From a virus, in IMG/VR virus record IMGVR_UViG_3300000234_000024, positions 1 to 26,225 of that record: a stretch of DNA of 26,225 nt. One strand, 5' to 3'. Each line of letters begins with the position of its first letter. Within the stretch, counting starts at the first letter, position 1. The notes beneath the pieces are model-generated. The model was not told the DNA's origin, did no database searches, and was given only the letters and a program-made list of their open reading frames with translations. Positions 7,611 through 13,462 of the stretch are shown here, piece after piece. The position numbers were made by a program, and so were the translations under genes.

Positions 7611-7751
7611 TTATTCTCCAGAAATAAGATCGACTTGATTGAATGAAAATTGCACATCGTCGCCATTAGCGTCAACTGCATTGATTACATTTTTTTCGTA
7701 ATCAATAGATGTAACATAATAAACAGCTGATTTTTTATCTACTACACACAT
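7611..7751 (-). CDS. Small protein, unknown (46 residues)
   Basis: The ORF reads MCVVDKKSAVYYVTSIDYEK and ends VDLISGE. GAGG lies about 8 nt before the ATG, in the same leader (GTGAGGATG) used by other early genes of this phage, which supports it as a real gene. Its last codons hold the GGAG used by the next gene. It looks like a small beta-barrel or SH3-like protein, but this is only an impression. Confidence 0.55.
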   Translation of the reverse strand: MCVVDKKSAVYYVTSIDYEKNVINAVDANGDDVQFSFNQVDLISGE

Positions 7752-7756
7752 TTCAT

Positions 7757-7898
7757 CATCCTCACATTTTGCTAGTTCATGTGTACACTATTAACAACTA
7801 TTTCATTTGTTTTAAATAGTTTTTAGTCCTTCATAAATTATATTCGGGAAATTTTCTCGTCAATTACAATTTTGTAATTGACTTCACACTGTTAATCA
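7757..7898 (-). promoter_or_regulatory. Early leader copy, upstream promoter candidate and inverted repeat
   Basis: A divergent copy of the early leader (GTGTACACATGAACTAGC, then GTGAGGATG) precedes the 46-residue gene, but the usual TATAAT is changed and the spacer is missing. About 60 bp further up, TTGACG, 15 bp and TATAAT may be the working promoter (near 7838-7864). Its -35 overlaps a 9-bp inverted repeat at 7861-7880 (CAATTACAA / TTGTAATTG), which could be an operator. No U-run follows the repeat, so it is not a good terminator. Confidence 0.4.
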
Positions 7899-8318
7899 TT
7901 AATCTTCATTATAGTAATCGTCTTCGTCTTCGTCTTCGTTGTAGTAATCGTCGTAGTAATCGTCTTCATCACCAGTTTGGATATTAACCGTATGTATAAA
8001 AAAGTTACCATTATCATAATGCGGAGTAAAGTCGCGATAGAACTCAATAATTTGTCCACCCGAGATTTCAGTAATATCATCGCTTACTCGAATAACTCCA
8101 ATCAATCCAGCATCGACCATATATTCGCGTCCGCTGTTGTCCTTAAATGTTCCGTCGCCGTAGGCTGTAGTGTGAAACCACATAAGAGTTCCATCAACTG
8201 TTATTTGTCCGCCGGAAAAGTCAATCTTTTCAGATTCAGCAATAAACGATTTCCAGTCGATTGCTTTATTGTAGCACAAGTCACCTACATAATAACGTCC
8301 AGCTTCAAACATTTCCAT
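7899..8318 (-). CDS. Conserved phage protein with GRYYVGDLCY motif and acidic tail
   Basis: This 139-residue protein begins MEMFEAGRYYVGDLCYNKAI. It then has TAYGDGTFKDNSGREYMVDA and GLIGVIRV, a pattern common to a family of small phage and bacterial proteins without known function. The C-terminal 25 residues are an almost purely acidic/tyrosine tail (DEDDYYDDYYN, EDEDEDDYYNED), encoded by imperfect GAC/GAA/TAC repeats. Such a tail suggests DNA mimicry or binding of a basic partner. It is preceded by a full early promoter-leader cassette at 8319-8381, whose similarity continues into the first codons (ATGGAAATGTT), as in the gene at 18976-19629. Confidence 0.65.
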   Translation of the reverse strand: MEMFEAGRYYVGDLCYNKAIDWKSFIAESEKIDFSGGQITVDGTLMWFHTTAYGDGTFKDNSGREYMVDAGLIGVIRVSDDITEISGGQIIEFYRDFTPHYDNGNFFIHTVNIQTGDEDDYYDDYYNEDEDEDDYYNED

Positions 8319-8353
8319 CTCTGCATCCTCACGTTTTGTTAGTCTATGTGTAC

Positions 8354-8381
8354 ATTATACACTCAAAATTTAAGAAGTCAA
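8354..8381 (-). promoter_or_regulatory. Early sigma70-type promoter (cassette copy)
   Basis: TTGACT (8381-8376), a 16-bp spacer and TATAAT (8359-8354) are followed by GTACACAT and a leader ending GTGAGGATGCAGAG before the ATG at 8318. The spacer is identical to that of the copy upstream of the RNA ligase gene. Confidence 0.85.
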
Positions 8382-8397
8382 CAACTATTTTCAGAAT

Positions 8398-9438
8398 TTA
8401 CTCATTTTTTAGTAACCAAGTATTACTAATAGCTTTGAATGAGAAGTTGCGCGAAGTGCTTTTATAGACTACACCTTCGCGTTGATTAGCAAATAATGAA
8501 GGACCTTCCGCAGTTAACAAAAGTTGATCAATTTGCGACGTTTCAAGTTTATGCGTTCCAAGTGTTGGAACATGATTGCCTGTGTAGCCAAATACTTCTA
8601 AGTCATTGAGACATTTATAACGTTCTTCAGGTAGTAAATAACGTTGTGTGTCAATATCAAAGATATCAAAGATAAAAAATAGATGGTAAGTGAAGTTTTC
8701 TTTGTTACCTTGGATACCCGGTCCCATGAGTTCGCCTTGTACTGCAAGATTGCGCCCTAAGTGAACATAAAGTGACAATAGTGCAGTACCAATACCTGTT
8801 TTAAATGCGGTTTTGATAAATGCGTTTTCTGCATTTTCATCATTAATCTTTAAGTTTTGATTACGCGAGCAAACACCCACTTCTCCGTTATTGCAGTAAA
8901 CAGTCATACTTGAACCATCAAGTTTAATAGTTCGCTCAAAGATTTCTTCATCGTCAAATGATTGTTGAATCTTTGATTTGATGTTTTGAATGCGTTCTTG
9001 GTCAGTTTTAGGAATGAAGCTGGGGAATGATCCTTTAGCTTGTCCGGCTAGATTTGGATTTTCAGGAGCTTCCCATTTTTGAATTTTGAGTAGTTCTGAG
9101 CAATCATCACCTTCTTCCCATTCCCCATCATCATCTCCAAACAATAATACTGAGATCGGTAATACCAAACCCTGAGAAAGTTCTCCACGAAGTTTGATAG
9201 TGCGTAGGCGATTACCTGTCACGCCATTAAATACTTTCGGCTCGCCCTTTGTTAGAAAAGGTGCAATATCATGTGGAATCCACGAGTCCACTTCACAATA
9301 GATAACTAGATCGTTAGCGGCATACTCACCTTTCTTGACGACGACTTGCCATCCACCGATAATCGCTAATTCAAGCGCGTCGGCATTTGTATGCTCAATA
9401 ATATTGTCGATTTTAACTACTTTTGCTAATTTGCGCAT
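8398..9438 (-). CDS. RNA ligase, DRB0094 / Rnl2-like
   Basis: This 346-residue protein has an N-terminal OB-like domain (residues 1-110: AKVVKIDNIIEHTNADALEL, GGWQVVV, YCEVDSWIP), then a nucleotidyltransferase domain. Motif I is TIKLDGSSMT with the adenylated Lys at about 172. Motif Ia-like SRNQNL, motif III FFIFDIFDI, motif IV EGVVYKS and motif V NFSFKAIS follow in order. Such enzymes seal RNA nicks or breaks through an enzyme-AMP intermediate; the Deinococcus type seals 3'-OH/5'-PO4 ends on duplexes. The gene has its own early cassette promoter (9477-9504), so it is probably made soon after infection, as a countermeasure to host RNA-cleaving defences or for tRNA/mRNA repair. Confidence 0.88.
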   Translation of the reverse strand: MRKLAKVVKIDNIIEHTNADALELAIIGGWQVVVKKGEYAANDLVIYCEVDSWIPHDIAPFLTKGEPKVFNGVTGNRLRTIKLRGELSQGLVLPISVLLFGDDDGEWEEGDDCSELLKIQKWEAPENPNLAGQAKGSFPSFIPKTDQERIQNIKSKIQQSFDDEEIFERTIKLDGSSMTVYCNNGEVGVCSRNQNLKINDENAENAFIKTAFKTGIGTALLSLYVHLGRNLAVQGELMGPGIQGNKENFTYHLFFIFDIFDIDTQRYLLPEERYKCLNDLEVFGYTGNHVPTLGTHKLETSQIDQLLLTAEGPSLFANQREGVVYKSTSRNFSFKAISNTWLLKNE

Positions 9439-9476
9439 CTCTACATCCTCACTTGGTTTCTTAACTCTATGTGTAC

Positions 9477-9504
9477 ATTATACACTCAAAATTTAAGAAG
9501 TCAA
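9477..9504 (-). promoter_or_regulatory. Early sigma70-type promoter (cassette copy)
   Basis: TTGACT (9504-9499), a 16-bp spacer and TATAAT (9482-9477) precede TGTACACAT. The leader AGAGTTAAGAAACCAAGTG and a GAGGAT Shine-Dalgarno sequence lead to the RNA ligase ATG at 9438. The same leader is found before the gene at 18976-19629. Confidence 0.87.
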
Positions 9505-9520
9505 CAACTATTTTCAGAAT

Positions 9521-9673
9521 TTATCTCGTAAATCCCCATGTAACCGACGCGGTGATGGCGAATGCGGATAACCAATAAAACATGTCTCCATATTTGCCAT
9601 GAGATGCCCACCATATCGCATTTAACACATACAGAAACATGATGAAATAATTAAATAGTTTCGGATCAATCAT
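9521..9673 (-). CDS. Small two-TM membrane protein, holin candidate
   Basis: This 50-residue protein begins MIDPKLFNYFIMFLYVLNAI. Two hydrophobic segments (about residues 6-23 and 31-49: FYWLSAFAITASVTWGF) are joined by a short polar turn (SHGKYGD), and the end is FTR. Size, two TM segments and position directly after a cell-wall hydrolase gene fit a class II-type holin or pinholin. Its ATG at 9673 overlaps the hydrolase stop, with no separate Shine-Dalgarno sequence, indicating coupled translation. The holin role is inferred from context; it could also be another small membrane protein. Confidence 0.6.
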   Translation of the reverse strand: MIDPKLFNYFIMFLYVLNAIWWASHGKYGDMFYWLSAFAITASVTWGFTR

Positions 9674-10139
9674 TTTTATAAAACGTATGTGAGCCCACCG
9701 TGGCAGTTTTTCTCATTTTTGCCGCCCACCTTGGGCGAGCTATTTTATTATTATGAAATGATACACTGCTTCCAACTTCCCGAACGCGATATCCTTTAAC
9801 AGCAAGTTGAACAACTTGCTCAATATCATTTTTAGCTTCACGATTGACAATTTTCTTATTTTTACCTACCCATGAAAACTGACCGGACTCATTAACAACT
9901 TGACATACATTCATTTTTGTCTCTTTCGCGCGATTTAATGTCACTTGAGCTACAGCAATCTGTCCTTCAATTGGTTCACCTCTAGCCTCATGATATACGT
10001 TATTAACAAGACATGCACGGTCATTTGGATTAAGTGTAACTTCTGGTTGCGTTTTAGTTATTGTGGCGCTAAACGTCGCAGGGTGAACTAATATCGCTAC
10101 AATAACAAATATGACTTTAATTATTTTCAGATTCTGCAT
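9666..10139 (-). CDS. SleB-type cell-wall hydrolase, secreted (endolysin candidate)
   Basis: This 157-residue protein has a cleavable-looking signal peptide: MQNLKIIKVIFVIVAILVHP with a likely cut after TFSA near residue 25. The Hydrolase_2/SleB domain follows: CLVNNVYHEARGEPIEGQIA near residues 43-62, then VAQVTLNRAKE, VCQVVNESGQFSW and a C-terminal VSFHN region. The Glu in YHEARGE (residue 51) is the expected catalytic acid of this lysozyme-like fold. A signal peptide allows Sec export, so activity may be held back until the membrane is depolarised. The gene overlaps the ClpP-like gene upstream by 23 bp and the holin candidate downstream by 8 bp. Confidence 0.85.
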   Translation of the reverse strand: MQNLKIIKVIFVIVAILVHPATFSATITKTQPEVTLNPNDRACLVNNVYHEARGEPIEGQIAVAQVTLNRAKETKMNVCQVVNESGQFSWVGKNKKIVNREAKNDIEQVVQLAVKGYRVREVGSSVSFHNNKIARPRWAAKMRKTATVGSHTFYKND

Positions 10140-10704
10140 TTTTAGCTTCTAACCAAGTTACTAGACGAGCTTCGATATCTTTAGAGGTTAGCCAAATTTC
10201 TATACCGTTACGAACATTGTTAAGCTCATCTTCTGTCAAAAATCCAGTATATGTAGTCTTAAACATTTTATCCATAATATCAGATAAGAACTGAGATCTA
10301 ACCTTCACGTTCAATGCGTGACCAGCAGTTCCGAAATGTGATGGATGAATCATCATACTACCATCTTCATAAACCATAATTTCAGGGCAATTTAACGCGA
10401 TAAGCGAACATGCGGAATGACATGATCCTATGATATGAGCAATAACTCGCGCTTGCGAATTTTTGATGGCGGCGATAATAGAAATGGCGCTTTCAACTGA
10501 ACCGCCACCAGAATTAAAATAAAAGTGAAATGTATCATGTTCAGATGCCGAACTCAATGAGCTAATCAACCTTCGATATCGACTAGGCTGAATAATTTCT
10601 GAATCGAAATGAACGTCGTGTTCATATACTGTCATTTCTCGAGTAAGAATAAACTGAGTGTTGTCAAATGCAAACTCGTATTCTTCGTCTTCTGAATTCT
10701 TCAT
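10117..10704 (-). CDS. ClpP-like serine protease
   Basis: This 195-residue protein is the usual length of ClpP. It shows the oxyanion loop NSGGGSVESAIS (residues 64-75), the nucleophile region IIGSCHSACSLIAL with Ser at about 97, and MMIHPS with the catalytic His at about 120. The third residue (Asp) is not clear in FKTTYTGFLTEDEL, and the C-terminus is of the phage type (IEIWLTSKDIEARLVTWL). It could degrade proteins with a Clp ATPase of the host, or process phage proteins. AGGAG lies before the ATG. It is the first gene after the permuted tmRNA and its terminator, so a working link between tagging and proteolysis is attractive but unproven. Confidence 0.85.
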   Translation of the reverse strand: MKNSEDEEYEFAFDNTQFILTREMTVYEHDVHFDSEIIQPSRYRRLISSLSSASEHDTFHFYFNSGGGSVESAISIIAAIKNSQARVIAHIIGSCHSACSLIALNCPEIMVYEDGSMMIHPSHFGTAGHALNVKVRSQFLSDIMDKMFKTTYTGFLTEDELNNVRNGIEIWLTSKDIEARLVTWLEAKNAESENN

Positions 10705-10720
10705 TATATTTCTCCTAGTT

Positions 10721-10750
10721 AAAAAAATAAGGGGAAAAATTCCCCTTATT
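10721..10750 (-). terminator. Rho-independent terminator of the tmRNA gene
   Basis: On the minus strand an 11-bp stem (AATAAGGGGAA / TTCCCCTTATT) with a 3-nt loop is followed by a run of Ts (10725-10721). It lies between the tmRNA coding piece and the ClpP-like gene. The ClpP Shine-Dalgarno AGGAG follows about 7 nt later, so read-through or a separate promoter is needed for that gene. Confidence 0.92.
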
Positions 10751-10939
10751 AACTTTAGCGATTCGTTAGATTATACAGTGAATCAAACTGCATCTTGTGG
10801 CATTAAGCAGCAAGAGCAAAGATGTTATCGTTTGCATTTACAGTCGTTTGTTTCTGCGTTTAGGAAAACCTAAACTTACGGGTTTCACATTCCCGAGCGC
10901 CTATATTTCTATCTTCCCACGTCGAAACCTAGCAGCCCC
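10751..10939 (-). ncRNA. ssrA: tmRNA coding piece
   Basis: It begins with the acceptor strand GGGGCTG and a D-loop segment GGTTTCGACG like that of bacterial tmRNAs. Next come the P2 strand, a CGGG/CCCG hairpin and a 7-bp GTTTAGG/CCTAAAC hairpin (the PK1 region), the resume codon GCA at 10835 and the tag. After the tag stop there is a possible short stem (GATTC/GAATC) before the terminator. The mature 3' end is unknown. Confidence 0.88.
10803..10835 (-). CDS. ssrA: tmRNA proteolysis-tag reading frame, ANDNIFALAA
   Basis: From the resume codon GCA the frame reads ANDNIFALAA and ends in TAA. With the alanine carried by the charged tmRNA the tag is A-ANDNIFALAA. E. coli uses ANDENYALAA, so the ALAA end read by ClpX and most of the SspB-binding N-terminus are kept. 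There is no start codon, as expected for trans-translation. Confidence 0.92.
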   Translation of the reverse strand, partial: ANDNIFALAA

Positions 10940-10985
10940 ATCAAATAAACAGAATTCTGTAAAGGAACTCATCTATCTGTTTATT
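10940..10985 (-). other. tmRNA intervening segment, removed by processing
   Basis: Forty-six nucleotides separate the CCA end from the 5' end of the coding piece. AATAAACAGA (10985-10976) pairs with TCTGTTTATT (10953-10944), which stacks on the acceptor stem and brings both pieces together in the precursor. The loop contains the 12-bp palindrome ACAGAATTCTGT. This is the expected layout of a permuted tmRNA precursor. Confidence 0.82.
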
Positions 10986-11055
10986 TGGTGGAGCTGGGGA
11001 GCATCGAAGCTCCCGTCCGCAAAACATTCAAAATATAAGTTTACGCTGTTTTAGT
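10986..11055 (-). ncRNA. ssrA: tmRNA acceptor piece
   Basis: This piece carries the P2 strand (TATATTTT), GCGGAC, a T-arm at 11014-10997 and the acceptor strand CAGCTCC with an encoded ACCA end. The T-arm reads GGGAGC TTCGAT GCTCCC, that is a 6-bp stem with a 6-nt loop (or 5 bp and 8 nt), one nucleotide longer than the E. coli form. The 5' end, between the exonuclease stop and about 11055, is not fixed. Confidence 0.88.
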
Positions 11056-11058
11056 TAT

Positions 11059-11646
11059 TTAGTTGAGCGCTAAGAACTGCATTCTCATCGCATCGAGTGC
11101 TGCATCATGTAAAGGATCGTGCATGATAAATTCTTTAGGAGTCCCGCTCGGAAGTTCAAACTTACCAGTGTTCGATCCTAGGAGTACGTCAATAACAGTT
11201 CGAATATCCCTCGCTTTCCATAAATTGACAGGTAGTTTCATTTCCGCTTGTCTGTAGATGGATTCAAGAATTGGAACATCGAACGCAATTCCTCGACTCA
11301 TTACAAATGATTGTTTGAAATCATATTTTGATGATTTAACCCAATCATCAAATGCGCCTAAACCATCGACAATGGAAACATCATTTGCACTTGGAGTAAA
11401 TGAAATCGCTCGAGCTTCTTCCGATTGCATTTTCCACCAATTTAATGTCTCCGGGCTAATTGTCCGCGCGTAATTATGCCGCTGATCTTTTACTGAGAAT
11501 TTAACAAAAAATCCATCATCAACGATATCGACAAATTTACCATCATCTTCAAAAGCAAAAACTGTCGCGCCGAGGGATAAAACGTATGCAGTCGATACTA
11601 CATCCAATGTTTCCCAGTCAAAAATCAAGTGATGCCTGATTGACAT
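11059..11646 (-). CDS. DexA-like 3'-5' exonuclease (DEDD family)
   Basis: This 195-residue protein has the first exonuclease motif at HLIFDWETLDVVSTAYVLSL (Asp and Glu near residues 10-12). Next are a typical ISPETLNWWKMQSEEARAIS segment of the Rv2179c-like/DexA group near residues 63-82, FDDWVKS, SRGIAFDVPILESIYRQ, and a final HDPLHDAALDAMRMQFL with the His/Asp pair. The enzyme should remove nucleotides from 3' ends of DNA (or RNA); T4 DexA does this to single-stranded DNA. GGGAGG lies about 8 nt before the ATG. It overlaps the small gene upstream by 22 bp, and its stop is next to the tmRNA acceptor piece, so the tmRNA precursor may be cut from the same transcript. Confidence 0.82.
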   Translation of the reverse strand: MSIRHHLIFDWETLDVVSTAYVLSLGATVFAFEDDGKFVDIVDDGFFVKFSVKDQRHNYARTISPETLNWWKMQSEEARAISFTPSANDVSIVDGLGAFDDWVKSSKYDFKQSFVMSRGIAFDVPILESIYRQAEMKLPVNLWKARDIRTVIDVLLGSNTGKFELPSGTPKEFIMHDPLHDAALDAMRMQFLALN

Positions 11647-11837
11647 AGTTTACCTCCCAATTTAACGAATTGCTTTTTTGATGCTTTTAGCGCATTTGTT
11701 AGGCTTGTTTTTTCAGCTTCAATCAATTCAATTTTGTTTTCGATGCGTTGATACAAATCATTACACATGATATTCTTTGCTCTGTTTTGCTCCAGTGAGC
11801 GAAGAAGAAATTGTAAATCATTGATGTCTTTTTTCAT
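11625..11837 (-). CDS. Small coiled-coil protein, unknown
   Basis: This 70-residue protein is nearly all predicted helix (DLQFLLRSLEQNRAKNIM; IENKIELIEAEKTSLTNALK), consistent with a coiled coil. It starts 4 bp after the upstream stop, with no strong Shine-Dalgarno sequence, suggesting coupling. Its end overlaps the exonuclease start, whose GGGAGG lies inside it. No family recognised. Confidence 0.6.
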   Translation of the reverse strand: MKKDINDLQFLLRSLEQNRAKNIMCNDLYQRIENKIELIEAEKTSLTNALKASKKQFVKLGGKLCQSGIT

Positions 11838-11841
11838 AATT

Positions 11842-12435
11842 TCATGTCCACAGTGAGTTTCGGATTTTAATCAAGCGCATAAGCATATCAGTATCTTCAG
11901 CTTCGTCGGCTAAGTATTGTTCAACTAACTTATCATTGCCAACATCTTCGCGAAGCTCTCGCAACGGTCGCAGGTTTGTCCACCAACTATAAATCGTTTG
12001 CATCTCTTTAATATCATCTCTATATTTTGGAGACCAATCATGATCAGGATCGAAATGTACATCATTGAAAAATGCTAATAATGCTTCTTCATTGCTAGAG
12101 TATTTTTCATCAAAGTTTTGCATTTCTGCTAGTTCGTTAATACAATAATCAACGAATGTATCCATTAAACAAAACAACATTCTTTCATCGAACTCGTAAA
12201 ATTTACCAGGTTCGAGGTGTTGTGAAGAAAGCTGATGAGTCTTATGAACCCAACGATTATAAATGTAATGTTTAACATTATATGCCCAATCAACCGGGGA
12301 ATAAACGATATCCTGAATCACATCAATTAGTTCAGTGCTCAACCAATATCGAATCGAAAATGTTTGATCTGGGATATCGTTTTTACGAATCCAATGAGCA
12401 AACTCAGAATCTGACCAAAGCATTCTAAATCTCAT
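11842..12435 (-). CDS. Conserved-looking phage protein, unknown
   Basis: This 197-residue protein is rich in aromatic and acidic residues (SEFAHWIRKNDIPDQTFSIR; YSPVDWAYNVKHYIYNRWVH; FDPDHDWSPKYRDDIKEMQ). Similar all-helical proteins occur in other T4-like phages, but I cannot assign a function. GAGG precedes the ATG by about 9 nt, and the ATG overlaps the stop of a 29-residue gene as TAATG. The C-terminal DEAEDTDMLMRLIKIRNSLW looks like an amphipathic helix. No membrane or signal segment. Confidence 0.6.
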   Translation of the reverse strand: MRFRMLWSDSEFAHWIRKNDIPDQTFSIRYWLSTELIDVIQDIVYSPVDWAYNVKHYIYNRWVHKTHQLSSQHLEPGKFYEFDERMLFCLMDTFVDYCINELAEMQNFDEKYSSNEEALLAFFNDVHFDPDHDWSPKYRDDIKEMQTIYSWWTNLRPLRELREDVGNDKLVEQYLADEAEDTDMLMRLIKIRNSLWT

Positions 12436-12524
12436 TACATCGACCTCAAGCGTTTAAACATAACAATCGGTTTATAAATATGCTCGCGCTTAATTGAAAA
12501 TTTACCTACGCGTCTCTTTTCCAT
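12435..12524 (-). CDS. Very small basic protein (29 residues)
   Basis: The ORF reads MEKRRVGKFSIKREHIYKPI and ends MFKRLRSM. Despite its length, it has an excellent AAGGAG about 7 nt upstream of the ATG, its own promoter at 12552-12580, and a TAATG overlap with the next gene. These support real translation. It is highly basic, 10 Lys/Arg among 29 residues. It may also serve as a leader ORF for the following gene. Confidence 0.6.
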   Translation of the reverse strand: MEKRRVGKFSIKREHIYKPIVMFKRLRSM

Positions 12525-12551
12525 ATATGCAACTCCTTAATTCTTATAAAG

Positions 12552-12580
12552 ATGATACACTAAGACATTCCGTTTGTCAA
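12552..12580 (-). promoter_or_regulatory. Early sigma70-type promoter
   Basis: TTGACA (12580-12575), a 17-bp spacer and TATCAT (12557-12552). The upstream flank GTTG is shared with the cassette promoters, but the TGTACACAT leader is absent. It would drive the run 12524 to the tmRNA. Confidence 0.75.
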
Positions 12581-12583
12581 CAA

Positions 12584-13438
12584 CTAAAAATTCATCAATT
12601 GACGCAATTGAATCCAATTTTTAAAGTTACCAGAAAAGCGCTCGCCATTCTTATTGACATGTGTAACGCCTTCAGTGAACAATTCCTCAAAAGACTTTTT
12701 ACCTTCCACATACGGCATTGGCATCGCTTGATGTTCGAAAGGACTTGCGTGAACGGGTTTAGTATCAACTAACCTATGATAAATTTCTTTAGCTTTATCA
12801 AGATCTTTATTGTTGCTTCTGTATGATACTTGCGCACAACAGGACGCCGAAACTTTGATTACATCATTAATTCCAAGTTTATCAGCTTCATCTTCTGATA
12901 CATACGGAAGATGCCATTCATTATCATCAATTAATACTGGAATAGTTTTTTTAATTGATAATTGCATTTGTCTTGCGAGTTCATGAATTTCAGGTTGCGC
13001 ATCTTCATGAACTCTCAACTCAAAGAAATTTTCCAATTCAGTTGTTGTTAGAACAGTTTTCATCCATTGGTACGGTTCAAGAATTCTATTGACAACTTGC
13101 TTATGAAGTTGTTGTTCAATCATTTTTTCCGCAACTTCAACCGCTTTCGATGCCCCTTCAAGCCAAAGCTGTTTAGCCGCTTCAATATTAGGAACTTGTT
13201 GTTGAGCTTGCATTCCAGATTGATTCATGCCCCAATGAATTGGCATCGCGGGTGTATTTTGAACCATCTCAATCATTTTACGAATCGGAATAGCGCGAGA
13301 TGAGCTCGAATTTCTCGAAAAAACTCTATGCGTATTTAATTCTGCAAGAATCATTCTTGGATACACAAGTTCAAATGTTACAATAGTTGAGCCGGAATAT
13401 GTAGAACTGTATTTGACGATGTCCGATGAAATAATCAT
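12584..13438 (-). CDS. thyX: Flavin-dependent thymidylate synthase ThyX
   Basis: I chose the ATG at 13438, preceded by AGAGG; the longer reading runs into the gp32 terminator. The 284-residue protein carries the ThyX signature in the phage form ELNTHRVFSRNSSSSRAIP (residues 33-51), corresponding to RHRxxSxNxxSxR. Later come VSASCCAQVSYR and HASPFEHQAMPMP, which belong to the FAD/dUMP-binding part, and a C-terminal SGNFKNWIQLRQLMNF. It makes dTMP from dUMP with methylene-tetrahydrofolate and FAD/NAD(P)H. It lies directly downstream of gp32, separated by a hairpin terminator, so its level is probably lower than gp32 through read-through. Confidence 0.93.
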   Translation of the reverse strand: MIISSDIVKYSSTYSGSTIVTFELVYPRMILAELNTHRVFSRNSSSSRAIPIRKMIEMVQNTPAMPIHWGMNQSGMQAQQQVPNIEAAKQLWLEGASKAVEVAEKMIEQQLHKQVVNRILEPYQWMKTVLTTTELENFFELRVHEDAQPEIHELARQMQLSIKKTIPVLIDDNEWHLPYVSEDEADKLGINDVIKVSASCCAQVSYRSNNKDLDKAKEIYHRLVDTKPVHASPFEHQAMPMPYVEGKKSFEELFTEGVTHVNKNGERFSGNFKNWIQLRQLMNF

Positions 13439-13462
13439 TATTTTTTTACCTCTATATAAAAT

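Larger units (their letters stand above)
10751..11058 (-). ncRNA. ssrA: Circularly permuted two-piece tmRNA (ssrA)
   Basis: In transcription order the segment holds an acceptor piece ending CAGCTCCACCA (3' end at 10986), a 46-nt intervening hairpin and a coding piece starting GGGGCTGCTAGGTTTCGACG at 10939. The ends pair as the 7-bp tRNA-like acceptor stem (GGGGCTG with CAGCTCC), including the G3-U70 wobble that AlaRS reads. The acceptor piece also has GCGGAC and a T-arm; TATATTTT (and GCG) pair with GAAATATA (and CGC) of the coding piece to form the P2-type helix. The coding piece holds hairpins of the pseudoknot region and a 10-codon tag ORF (ANDNIFALAA). Two-piece tmRNAs are known in alpha- and some beta-proteobacteria and cyanobacteria. 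The RNA would be matured by RNase P and other host nucleases and, with SmpB, free stalled ribosomes. Outer ends are approximate. Confidence 0.93.

Noticed and set aside
10797-11054. Open frames on the plus strand across the tmRNA region
   Set aside because: The sequence is explained by the tmRNA on the other strand; no Shine-Dalgarno sequence or family match.
12473-12480. TATAAATA on the plus strand, a possible late promoter
   Set aside because: It lies inside the 29-residue minus-strand gene and would read antisense into thyX, with no plus-strand gene following. Likely a chance match in AT-rich DNA.
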